Shown: piece after piece, positions 52,401-64,000 of the stretch
How the letters are laid out: every line of letters begins with the position of its first letter
Numbering within the stretch: the first letter of the stretch is position 1
DNA from: Liolophura sinensis
Lineage: Eukaryota > Mollusca > Polyplacophora > Chitonida > Chitonidae
Length of the DNA: 64,000 nucleotides
Assembly (NCBI RefSeq): GCF_032854445.1
Contig: NC_088301.1
Location: 47,175,116 to 47,239,115 of the forward strand
Direction of reading: 5' to 3'
Program-made: the position numbers and the translations under genes
The notes under the pieces: generated by a model
The model's database searches: none
Seen by the model: only the letters and a program-made list of their open reading frames with translations
What the model was told of the DNA's origin: nothing

Positions 52401-54604
52401 TCTGCTCATTCACAGCGGTTATTATCAGTCTGTATTGGCTCTTGTCAAAGTTTTGTGCAGATTTTATGTGAATCGATCCATTGTTTGGGAAGATACTGAA
52501 GACACTGTCGCTGTGGTCACCCCGAAGCCCGTATATTATCTTCGCACAGGGGCTGCTCGCTGTCCAATCTTCATCATCGTCATCAAACGCAACCGCGGTG
52601 AAGATATGCTCTCCGTCTTTAGGTGAATCAAGTAGATGTACTTTGTAATTTTCTTCGGGAAAGTATGGTTTGTTGAAATTCTCTGAAAATAAGAATGATA
52701 TGCGTGCAGGAGATTCTTTAGGCGTGACAGCGTCTCCATTGTAATTTAGTGACACATAGCGTGTTAAAGATGAACTAATTTTCGGTAACTACTTGTACTG
52801 TTTGACCACTTTGCCAGATCTGACAAACACCTAATGCGCAAAAGCTTGGCCAGTCCTGAATTTAAGGCCAGATTGAAGCAGATCGGTTGTAAGTAAACGG
52901 TTAATTCAATTGAACAATTAACCGGTTCTAAATAATAGACACCAGTTCTTTTGATGATGGGGCTGTATGTCAAGCATCTCAAACCAAACTTTTTGCTTGC
53001 CATTGATGACGTGCTGGCCTTCAAGAACCAGTGATGACGGATCTTTATAAACTATATCCGTTGTTGAAAATATTTCCTAATGAAGTTTCATACACGTTGA
53101 TATTAGCGGAAACATACCATAAATATCACACGCTTCACCCTCCCAACAGGCACGGCAACGACACAGCCCTTTTTCCGAGCATTCGCCATGCACACATTCA
53201 GTTGCTCTGAAATGATAATATTTATAAGCCTATTCGGAGTTCCGAACTTAAACTCTACAGTCGATGGGCTTATATAACTCGTGCAGCGACAGATGGGACA
53301 ATCTGACAAGTCCGGAAATGTGGTCATGCAGAAGGCCTGTAATTCCTACTTTTTTTCCAAGATAGATGTATTGACAGTTATATATTTATTTGAATATTGT
53401 TTATAACGCCATACTCAACAATTATTCACTTACCTATGATGCCGGTGACTTTTATAGGCGGAGGAAACCGAAATACTCGGGTTAAACCTCCAACATATGG
53501 CAAGCTACTCACTTTCCAAACTTATATATGTGAGAGCGAAGATTTCCGCACATCCAGGTATATACTAAAACTCTTCAGACGGCATTAGATTAATGCCGCA
53601 GCATAGGCAACTAAATCAATTTTTAAAATCAAAAAATATTTTGTCTGTGACGATTTATGTCTCATCTATCTATAGGTTCATTCTGCAGACGTAAGCAATA
53701 ATACAATAAATGACAATAAGGCATCCGGTCAACGCACTAAGCAGAACGCGCTTAGTGTGTCTGTGTGTTGTACTTACTCAGTGCATGAGCCGGAGGGACA
53801 AGGAACTTGTCTTCTGCATGTCTGATCAGCAGCAGACACTTAAAGTTCAAGCAGATATTTTAGAAGAATAATATATCATGAGTTCACAAACCAACAAATA
53901 TTCCTGTTGTAGTTTAACGGCTATAAAACATTTCAGATTCTCTCATTATTATGCTTTATCTGATACATTCAAAAAGCCAATCTGTTCAATTTAACAGAAA
54001 GTATATTGCCTGATTTATGCTAGAATGTATTCTAATATTGCAACAGATTCTTCTGTTAAATACAACACACATATTCCATTAATTCGATGTAAAGATTATA
54101 CTAACAGGATATTACGTTGAATATTGTGTTATAATAACTGAATACATTCTACTATCACTCAGACATCAGACTTTCTGATAAAATTAAAAGATTAAGTTTT
54201 TTAGTCTAAGTATTTGCTAGCAAAAAGAAGAGGGTAGGGTCCACAAGGAAGAGAAAATTATTTTTTTGACGCTATCATAGGGGATATATAAAAATACTTC
54301 ACTTATATAGCCAGGTATCTGTAAAGGGCACGTCACGAAGTCAGAACCAAACAATAAGCCCATTCAAAATAAGTCCATCCACATCATAAAATGGAAGTTA
54401 TTATATATGTATGCGACTTTTATATTTTGTGACACTTAAACACATGGAACCCAGCCAAAGTCACATAAGCGGAAAAAGTCTTGAGTAAACGATGTTAAAC
54501 GTCAGTAAATAAATAAATGAACATATCGACTTGATTTTCTCACCTATGATCATAAGAAACACGGCTATGATCCCGCAGCTTCGAATGATGGCCTTGCTCC
54601 CCAT
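31394..54604 (-). CDS. Gene 2: secreted EGF/cadherin/tandem-module/F5-8C protein (complete, 28 coding exons)
   Basis: Coding exons with GT-AG borders sum to 5532 nt, exactly 1843 codons plus stop, in phase throughout. Order: signal peptide 1-24 (hydrophobic core, VSAA then DQTC), Cys-rich EGF-like 28-69, cadherin-like domain about 71-200, RAKR at 207-210, seven tandem modules 211-1405, a degenerate partial module 1406-1534, F5/8 type C domain about 1535-1685, tail 1690-1843 with two Asp-box-like motifs. Many N-x-S/T sites fit secretion; no transmembrane segment or GPI-type end (it ends in NCC). ATG at 54604 has a good context (AAACATGG). The module (L-x-L-G-x-I-x-N and later W-V-G-Q) is not one I can name; it loosely recalls DUF11-like or integrin-type beta sandwiches. 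Role inferred: extracellular adhesion or matrix. Confidence 0.88.
31849..32097 (-). CDS. Gene 2 exon 27 (Asp-box motif)
   Basis: QEIYALASDKVSYMSSIDSG then QTWSCI contains the Asp-box S-x-D-x-G-x-T-W typical of BNR/sialidase-like propeller hairpins. Acceptor ACGCTATCCAG, donor GGGGCG|GTAAGT, phase 1 on both sides. Confidence 0.87.
32377..32426 (-). CDS. Gene 2 exon 26 (50 nt)
   Basis: Encodes DLTMRCVASSDGSNWR; S-S-D-G-S-N-W is an Asp-box-like turn. Acceptor CATTCTTCAG, donor GGCGAG|GTAAAT, phase 2 in and phase 1 out. Confidence 0.82.
32427..33186 (-). other. Gene 2 intron 25
   Basis: 760-bp intron with no exon or repeat recognised. Confidence 0.65.
33187..33253 (-). CDS. Gene 2 exon 25
   Basis: Encodes EFKERSFLFDGTSVYACDAD; start of the Asp-box tail. 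Acceptor ATTTGCAG, donor AACAA|GTAAGT, phase 1 in and phase 2 out. Confidence 0.82.
33468..33500 (-). CDS. Gene 2 exon 24 (33-nt microexon)
   Basis: Encodes DACPDTLTPMP across both junctions. Good splice sites (TTTTGCAG; GCCAG|GTAACC) and matching phase 1 on both sides support it despite its size. Confidence 0.78.
33645..33810 (-). CDS. Gene 2 exon 23 (F5/8 type C, end)
   Basis: ITPRESRYIRIYILESQ and GPMELQVEFFGC close the domain with the family's final E-x-x-G-C. Acceptor TTCTGTCACAG, donor ATCCTAG|GTACAG, phase 0 in and phase 1 out. Confidence 0.9.
34133..34314 (-). CDS. Gene 2 exon 22 (F5/8 type C, middle)
   Basis: GWSPYQRTGKFEG, YMEVYFGNKTKVSSIRLQNV and SKLQIFYSDDGLAW fit the discoidin core; the usual L-x-V-D-L-G is M-E-V-Y-F-G. 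Acceptor CATCCGCAG, donor GACAAG|GTATGA, phase 1 in and phase 0 out. Confidence 0.9.
34769..34885 (-). CDS. Gene 2 exon 21 (F5/8 type C, start)
   Basis: DCSTALGIQDGRILDCQISG matches the classical opening of discoidin domains (C-x3-L-G-x-x-x-G-x-I-x-D-x-Q-I-x-x-S). Acceptor TTGCATGTAG, donor GCCTCAG|GTAATG, phase 1 on both sides. Confidence 0.9.
35265..35478 (-). CDS. Gene 2 exon 20 (linker before F5/8C)
   Basis: Starts with a hydrophobic stretch (PQLLFTDFVMFGIFLQ), followed by TPYEASFTMYPRDDNTYTGQ, FFTTELKDISYRVTAMSD. Acceptor TTTCTTTTCAG keeps phase; an in-frame alternative lies 9 nt inside (TTCCACAG). The hydrophobic start makes the exact 5' border the least certain of this gene. Donor GATTCCG|GTGAGT, phase 1. 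Confidence 0.74.
36297..36468 (-). CDS. Gene 2 exon 19 (degenerate eighth module)
   Basis: GINVTASFYLPPYVTFLTLN resembles the first strands of a module, but no Cys pair or L-x-L-G follows. Acceptor CATTTACTCAG, donor ATTGAG|GTGAGT, phase 2 in and phase 0 out. Confidence 0.84.
36885..37128 (-). CDS. Gene 2 exon 18 (module 7, second part)
   Basis: ILVEFDVQMADSIQNLEGSY and HEVSVAVEYGGIIILSSHYI, then EKPELEIIADFNYTNPL leading to the next strand. Acceptor TTTTACCTGTAG, donor TCCAAAAG|GTAAGT, phase 1 in and phase 2 out. Confidence 0.86.
37741..38059 (-). CDS. Gene 2 exon 17 (module 7, first part)
   Basis: MTIPVMVSIPANSSSEVHVD, then DMRVISGGRNLACLYD, where the first Cys of the pair is replaced (Lys at that place), and FGIVYLGLVTNTG. 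Acceptor TTTGTTACTTCAG, donor AATACTG|GTAAGA right after Y-L-G-L-V-T-N-T, phase 0 in and phase 1 out. Confidence 0.88.
38060..39147 (-). other. Gene 2 intron 16
   Basis: 1.1 kb intron with no exon or mobile element recognised. Confidence 0.65.
39148..39297 (-). CDS. Gene 2 exon 16 (module 6, end)
   Basis: IRLEGIMKIRENSTVTAANV and SSVRVGDTYIILTDMTMTVL. Acceptor TTTTTATCTTTAG, donor TTCAAA|GTGAGT, phase 0 on both sides. Module 6 is the only one split in three. Confidence 0.84.
39742..39832 (-). CDS. Gene 2 exon 15 (module 6, middle)
   Basis: Thirty codons with VKDVAVLDLGYVCFVPSDEE, matching the L-x-L-G strand. Acceptor CCACTCACAG, donor AACAAG|GTAATA, phase 2 in and phase 0 out. Confidence 0.82.
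40463..40743 (-). CDS. Gene 2 exon 14 (module 6, first half)
   Basis: FLAEVEVKFFTPLNNDDGD, then ICDAHVLSIGSSFPCL (C-x12-C). Acceptor TTATTTTGAAG, donor GACCAGAG|GTAAGC, phase 0 in and phase 2 out. Confidence 0.87.
40981..41186 (-). CDS. Gene 2 exon 13 (module 5, second part)
   Basis: TIKIDLYVKMTTDATKVVG, HTIEVKLFSSDGNEEMD. The W-V-G-Q mark is absent. Acceptor TATACTCACAG, donor TCTAAC|GTATGT, phase 1 in and phase 0 out. Confidence 0.84.
41187..42735 (-). other. Gene 2 intron 12
   Basis: 1.5 kb AT-rich intron. A very degraded SINE tail may lie at about 42610-42670 (GAATATTTCACTGGTATA); otherwise nothing seen. Confidence 0.6.
42736..43033 (-). CDS. Gene 2 exon 12 (module 5, first part)
   Basis: YFLSYTVYVKIPPRTSLRYA, then ICTMSIADSGEHLPCM (C-x12-C) and SASLDLGPISSYG. 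Acceptor GCTTTTTCCAG, donor AGCTACG|GTAATA right after L-D-L-G-P-I-S-S-Y, phase 0 in and phase 1 out. Confidence 0.88.
43350..43596 (-). CDS. Gene 2 exon 11 (module 4, second half)
   Basis: KAVLRLHQICNTGTFTDNEE and TVEWVSVGIMLTNDTMWVGQ. LxLG is LRLH here. Acceptor TCCTATTTTGAAG, donor AACCCA|GTAAGT, phase 2 in and phase 0 out. Confidence 0.87.
43625..43835 (-). mobile_element. SINE copy, family A, reverse
   Basis: In reverse: a degraded B box region, GTTGGCTTCCTCTCCGGCCG, GTTTCCTCCAAGCATAATGC and ATTCTTGATTTTGGCG with a TAAATAAATAAATAA tail. Intron 10 of gene 2, close to exon 11. Confidence 0.82.
44251..44522 (-). CDS. Gene 2 exon 10 (module 4, first half)
   Basis: AYLEIIMPNSSDDGTSSP, then ICEVKVVSVGKNIPCL with the C-x12-C pair. 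Acceptor TTTGTTGTCAG, donor GAGGAAAA|GTGAGT, phase 0 in and phase 2 out. Confidence 0.89.
44719..45195 (-). CDS. Gene 2 exon 9 (module 3, whole module in one exon)
   Basis: 159 residues with no internal intron: IWLEMIVPDDSESIYELEVV, C-S-V-S-V-I-Y-V-G-D-N-I-A-C, AVLSLGAIKNNG, KFWVTMGMNFTESKLWVGQQ. This is the cleanest single view of the module. Acceptor ACACTTTCCAG, donor AGCGAG|GTAAGG, phase 0 on both sides. Confidence 0.92.
45530..45717 (-). CDS. Gene 2 exon 8 (module 2, second part)
   Basis: RITVSITAHMTADSGEVNEV and DLIWAAQAPVTVL, the latter replacing W-V-G-Q with W-A-A-Q. Acceptor TTGTGTCGGTAG, donor GAGATG|GTAAGC, phase 1 in and phase 0 out. Confidence 0.87.
45718..47719 (-). other. Gene 2 intron 7
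   Basis: 2.0 kb intron; no exon, SINE or tandem repeat seen. Confidence 0.65.
47720..48017 (-). CDS. Gene 2 exon 7 (module 2, first part)
   Basis: VDAFAPLNTSTVMSVCG with the Cys pair (C-x12-C) ending HYSCL, then LDLGKIINAG. Acceptor TCTGCTATAG, donor AATGCGG|GTATAT directly after L-D-L-G-K-I-I-N-A, phase 0 in and phase 1 out. Confidence 0.88.
48045..48190 (-). mobile_element. SINE-like element, family B, diverged
   Basis: TTTATTTATGTATTTATTTG, ATTGTTGCCTAATGTCACAC and GGCAAGTTACTGAAAAACCG. Ends 28 bp from exon 7, in intron 6. Confidence 0.5.
48586..48807 (-). CDS. Gene 2 exon 6 (module 1, second half)
   Basis: DRAVIELGNVTNDGSNPTDY and FIWVGQAAYEIV show the L-G-x-V-x-N and W-V-G-Q marks of the module. 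Acceptor TTTCTTTGTTAG, donor GACAAC|GTAAGT, phase 0 on both sides. Confidence 0.88.
48808..50907 (-). other. Gene 2 intron 5
   Basis: 2.1 kb intron without exon. It holds copy 2 of a dispersed repeat at 50518-50582. Confidence 0.7.
50518..50582. repeat. Dispersed repeat, copy 2
   Basis: GGCCATTTGTCAGCT, GTCGTCGCTGCTCTGGTTT, ACTCTCTGTGCT; same order and orientation as 30208-30262. Confidence 0.7.
50908..51201 (-). CDS. Gene 2 exon 5 (module 1, first half)
   Basis: Module 1: VGEKVKTQLMIHFPMGTTDM, YVELFTPLNQTT, then KLCNPVISHVGEN. The second Cys of the usual pair is absent (Asp at that place). Acceptor TTGATTTTCAG, donor ACAAAT|GTGAGT, phase 0 on both sides. Confidence 0.88.
51560..51812 (+). 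mobile_element. Full-length tRNA-derived SINE, family A (reference copy)
   Basis: Complete element: tRNA-like head with A box TGGCTCAGTTGG (51569-51580) and B box GAGTTCAAGTCC (51637-51648), a body with CTTCCTCTCCGGCCGTATG, TTTCCCCCGGGCTCTGCCCG and TTTCCACCCACCATAATTCT, and a tail GTGAAATATTCTTGACTACG, GCGTAAAACACCAATCAA. The least diverged copy in the window. The head is not an intact tRNA gene. The conserved body may relate to the Nin-DC/MetaSINE type known from molluscs, which I cannot verify here. Confidence 0.92.
51896..51982. repeat. Short degenerate tandem repeat (about 22-24 bp)
   Basis: About four units sharing AGTGTCCAAACCTT-like cores. Confidence 0.6.
52020..52170 (-). mobile_element. 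SINE-like element, family B, diverged
   Basis: GATTGATTGGTGGTTCACCT, ACTGTACCGAAGGGTCAG and TTATAGGTGGAAGAACCTGG correspond to the family B blocks in the same order. Confidence 0.5.
52264..52682 (-). CDS. Gene 2 exon 4 (cadherin-like domain and furin site)
   Basis: A whole cadherin-like repeat in one exon: NKPYFPEENYKVHL, a VAFDDDDED Ca-binding-type stretch, FSIFPNNGSIHIK, YRLIITAVNEQ and a closing LTVIVVEEK. It ends in HHRAKR, a furin-type R-x-K-R site placed exactly at the exon end. Acceptor CTTATTTTCAG, donor AAACGT|GTAAGA, phase 1 in and phase 0 out. Confidence 0.9.
53118..53206 (-). CDS. Gene 2 exon 3 (EGF-like)
   Basis: Encodes ECVHGECSEKGLCRCRACW then EGEACD, an EGF-like cysteine pattern with a C-R-C core. 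Acceptor ATCATTTCAG, donor TTTATG|GTATGT, phase 2 in and phase 1 out. Confidence 0.87.
53385..53520 (-). mobile_element. SINE-like element, family B
   Basis: Plus-strand reading shows TATTTATTTGAATATTGTTT, ATAACGCCATACTCAACAAT and TATAGGCGGAGGAAACCGAA. It resembles copies at 48045, 52020 and 62392. Intron 2 of gene 2. Confidence 0.6.
53778..53838 (-). CDS. Gene 2 exon 2 (signal cleavage and Cys-rich start)
   Basis: Encodes VSAADQTCRRQVPCPSGSCT: the likely cleavage site after Ala-Ala and the first cysteines. Acceptor GAACTTTAAG is weak in pyrimidines but is the one that keeps frame; the next AG (TGATCAG) would give a stop within the exon. Donor CACTGA|GTAAGT, phase 2. Confidence 0.8.
53839..54543 (-). 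other. Gene 2 intron 1
   Basis: AT-rich intron holding a short forward SINE-like tail at 54455-54524. Confidence 0.7.
54455..54524 (+). mobile_element. SINE-like tail, family B
   Basis: TCACATAAGCGGAAAAAGTC, TTGAGTAAACGATGTTAAAC and a TAAATAAATAAATG tail. It uses GTTAAAC where family A has GTAAAAC. Confidence 0.55.
54544..54604 (-). CDS. Gene 2 exon 1 (signal peptide)
   Basis: Starts ATG with A at -3 and G at +4; encodes MGSKAIIRSCGIIAVFLMII, the n- and h-region of a signal peptide. Donor ATCATAG|GTGAGA, phase 1. A minus-strand acceptor-like TTTGCAG at about 54643 suggests a further non-coding 5' exon upstream. Confidence 0.88.
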
Positions 54605-60940
<6,336 letters not shown>

Positions 60941-60944
60941 TACC

Positions 60945-63485
60945 GACAAGACAAGCCACCAGATTCTTTTTTTCGATCGAGGAGAAATCATCAAATTCAT
61001 TATTTTTTACTGGGGACAAATCACCAGAATCCTTACTTCTATGGAGGAGAAATCGTAAAATTCCTTGCTTCTATCGGGAACAAACCACCAGATTCCTTGT
61101 TTCCATCGAGAACAAATCACCAAATTGCTTATTTCCACAAATCACCGGATTCCTTATTTCCTAGAGAACAAATCAGCAATTGCTTCTTTTCACCGAGTAC
61201 AAATCACCAGATTCCTTACTTCCATCGAGGGCAAATAACTCAATTGTTTATTTCTATCGAGGGCAAATCACAAAATTGCTTCTTTCCATCCACGGAAAAT
61301 CACCTGATTGCTTGTTTCTATCGAGGACAAATAACCAGATTGCTTGTTTCCTTCGAGGATAAATCACCCGATTGCTTGTCTCGATCGAGGACAATTGACC
61401 AGATTGGTTATTTCCATCAGTCAAAAACCACGAAGTTACTCATTTTCATGCGAGACTAAACACTAGATTTAATATTTTCATCGGGGACAAATCATAACAT
61501 TCCTAACTTCCATCGGGGAAAAAACATAAGATTCCGTATTTCCACCGAGTACAAATTACCACATCCTTTTTTTCCACCGAGCACAAATCACGAGATCCTC
61601 ATTTCCACCGAGTACAAATCACCAGATTCCGTATTTCCATCGAGTACAAATCACCAGATTCCGTATTTCCATCGAGTACAAATCACCAGATTCCGTGTTC
61701 GACCGAGTACAAATCACCAGATTCCTTATTTCCACCGAGTACAAATCACCTTGCAATTTCCAAAAGACAGGCCACCAAATTCCTTATTTCTATCGAGGAT
61801 AAATTACCAGAATTCGTATTTCCACCGAGTACAAATCACCATATTCCTTATTGGAAATAGGACATACCACCAGATTCCTTATTTCCATCGAAGACAAACC
61901 ATTAAATTCAGGCCTCAGGATTTATCATTCTCACAGAGAATGACCCCCACATATCTCTTATTGTCACTGAGGACAAACGACAAGACTCCTTATTCTCATG
62001 GAGGAAAAACAAGTAGTTTCCTTATTCTCACTGGGGATACAACTATTATCATCACTGGGGACAAACCAGCAGAATTCATGTTCTCGACGCCACAAACACG
62101 TGATTTTTTATTCTCGCTGAGCATAATCTTACAGGGCACTAATTCTCACTGAGGATAAACCTACAGAAATCATTTGCTCACTCAAAACGGATCATCATGT
62201 ACTTTATTTACAATGAGGAAAAGCAACAGACCTGAAAATCCATCAAAATTCAAATCTTTGCTGAGGAGAAACCTCTCCATTCCATATTCTCATTGAAGTC
62301 AAACTACCCCTTCTTACTCTCACCGAAAATAAACCTAAATTCAATATTCTAATCGAGTGCAAAGCGCTATATTCCAAATTATCATCGATTGATTGAATGA
62401 TTGAGGTTTAACGCCTTGCTCAAGCATTTTACACCTCTGTGTTGATTGTTGGATTTATGCGTGGAGGAAGCCACCAACCTTTACAAGGTACCTGACAATC
62501 ATATTGAGTTGAGCGGAAACAGCTCGAGTTGAATACGAACACGCAATCGCATTGTATTCCCACCGAGGACAAAATATGCAGATTCCTCATTCAGGCTGAA
62601 GACAAATAAACATATTCTTTAGTATCATTGAGTAGCCACCATGTTCCTTACTCTCAATGAGGGCAAGTCATCATGTACTTTCACTGAGGAAAAGTCATCA
62701 TGTTCCTTACTCTCAATGAGGGCAAGTCTTCATGTACTTCCACTGAGGACAAGTCATCATGTTCCTTACTCTCAATGAGGACAAGTCATCATGTTCCTTA
62801 CTCCCACTGAGGACAAGCCACGGTGTTCCTTAATCCCACTGAGGTCAAGTCATCATGTTCCTTACTCTAACTGAGGACAAGCCACGGTGTTCTTTACTCT
62901 CACTGAGGACAAGCCACCATGTTCCATACTTTAACTGAGGTCAAGTCACCATGCTCCAAACTCTCACTGAGGACTAGCCACCATGTCCCATACTCTCACT
63001 GAAGACAAGTCATCATGTTCTCTACACTCATTGACAACAAGCCACCATGTACCGTACTCTCAATGAGGACAAGCCACCATGTTCCATACTTTAACTGAGG
63101 TCAAGTCACCATGCTCCATACTCTAACTGACGACTAGCCACCATGTTCCATACTCTCACTGAGGACAACTAAACATGTTCCTTACTCTCACTGAGGACAA
63201 GCCAGTGTTCCTTAGTCTCACTTAGGACAAGTCACCTTTCTTCTTACTCTCACTGAGGCTAAGCCACCATGTTATTCCCACCGAGAAAACCATCCTGTTC
63301 CCTACTCGCACTGAGGACAACCCATCATGTTCCTTACTCTTACTGAGGACAAGTAACCATATTCCTAATTCGAACTGAGGACAAGCCACCATGTTCCGTA
63401 CACTCACTGAGGACAAGCCACCATGTTCCGTACATTCACTTAAGACAATTCACCATGTTCCATTCTTTAACTGAGGACCTACCGC
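60945..63485 (+). repeat. Degenerate 32-bp minisatellite array, about 2.5 kb
   Basis: Unit of about 32 bp throughout. Left (60.9-61.9 kb) it reads like ACAAATCACCAGATTCC and TATTTCCATCGAG; right (62.6-63.5 kb) like ACAAGCCACCATGTTCC and TTACTCTCACTGAG. The shared frame (ACAA-CCACCA-TTCCTTA-TCA-GAG) shows one array whose sequence drifts. A family B SINE-like insert interrupts it at 62392-62530. The repeats touch each other, with no unique spacers, so this is not a CRISPR array. Confidence 0.92.
62392..62530 (-). mobile_element. SINE-like element, family B, inserted in the minisatellite
   Basis: GATTGAGGTTTAACGCCTTG, CTCAAGCATTTTACAC and GCGTGGAGGAAGCCACCAAC match the family B blocks in order. 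Confidence 0.6.
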
Positions 63486-63490
63486 CATTT

Positions 63491-63646
63491 AGTTTATCTT
63501 CATGGATAGTATGGAATATGGTGGCTTGTCCTTAATTAGCGCATGGAACATTTTCTCACTGAACAACATTGAGAATAATGAGAACATGTTCCATGCGCTA
63601 ATTGAGGACAAGCCACCATATTCCATACTATCCATGAAGATAAACT
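63491..63646. repeat. Large near-perfect inverted repeat
   Basis: Arms 63491-63551 and 63586-63646 are 61 bp each with one mismatch (T against C in TCCTTAATTAGC), separated by 34 bp. The arms include minisatellite sequence (GAGGACAAGCCACCATATTC), so the palindrome formed from the end of the array. Confidence 0.95.
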
Positions 63647-64000
63647 GACACTCTTTAGACTACACATTTTCAGCGAAATAACCTCTTTTCGACGACATTG
63701 TGAATCGATCTTTTAGCCGAAAGTTTTAACCATAGCAACAAACTATGTAAAAGTTGAACGCAAATTTGCTGGGTACAGCAAACCCTTTCACAGTTTCAGT
63801 GGTCAATCTAAATAACAGTGCATTCTTTCAAAATCTTCACCTAGCAGACATCAGTTTCTATTTCACTTTGTTTCGTGTTTATATTGTCCTCGCATTTTGT
63901 GTCACATGCTTAGGTCCATATCTGAAGTTTAAACAGCGTTTTTCTAAAGACCTAGACAATTGCAGTAGTTACTTATCTTAAGCGATCAGACACGTTAGTT
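63647..64000. other. Right edge of window
   Basis: Unique sequence past the inverted repeat. A frame at 63754-63981 starts with a non-ATG codon and shows no domain; I do not call it a gene. Confidence 0.45.

Noticed and set aside
61097-62152. Frames of 120 and 133 codons
   Set aside because: They are the 32-bp minisatellite read in one frame; 32 is not a multiple of 3, and the peptides change frame register with each unit.
60945-63485. CRISPR array
   Set aside because: The 32-bp repeats are contiguous and degenerate, with no unique spacers, in animal DNA with no cas genes.

Overview
This is animal (metazoan) nuclear DNA, AT-rich, with long GT-AG introns, microsatellites and many degenerate SINE copies. 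The SINEs have a tRNA-like head (TGGCTCAGTTGG, GTTCAAGTCC) and a tail with ATAAGTGAAATATTCTTGAG and a TAAA-rich end. That style of repeat, plus the secreted modular protein on the right, points to a lophotrochozoan, most likely a mollusc. The taxon is an inference. There is no bacterial operon, CRISPR array or rRNA.

Two large multi-exon genes lie tail to tail. Gene 1 (+ strand, 636-25957) is assembled here from 34 exons whose intron phases agree at every junction. It is open at its 5' end because the first visible exon begins in mid-codon. It encodes at least 2525 residues: a Ser/Lys-rich N-terminal region without a recognised domain, about 14 fibronectin type III (FN3) repeats, and a C-terminal thioredoxin-like domain whose active-site position reads W-C-L-A-S (CxxS, not CxxC) and which keeps a V-P-T cis-proline loop. 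No signal peptide is visible, so it is probably intracellular.

Gene 2 (- strand, 54604 down to 31394) is assembled from 28 coding exons (5532 nt, 1843 residues, ATG to stop). It has a signal peptide, a small EGF-like Cys-rich region, one cadherin-like domain ending in a furin-type RAKR site, seven tandem modules of about 160-190 residues that I do not recognise as a named family plus a degenerate eighth, an F5/8 type C (discoidin) domain, and a C-terminal part with Asp-box-like motifs. No transmembrane anchor is seen, so it is probably a secreted adhesive or extracellular-matrix protein. The module boundaries are all phase 0, and the internal introns fall in two positional classes that suggest duplication in pairs. 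This gene is the best candidate for an undescribed system.

The 5.4 kb between the two 3' ends holds likely polyadenylation signals, a 38-bp satellite, TA tracts and truncated SINEs. Right of gene 2, 54.6-60.9 kb has no gene I can support and includes a (TA)52 tract. From 60.9 to 63.6 kb runs a degenerate 32-bp minisatellite whose sequence drifts along the array and which ends in a near-perfect 61-bp inverted repeat. All gene models are manual reads of splice sites and phase, not transcript-supported.
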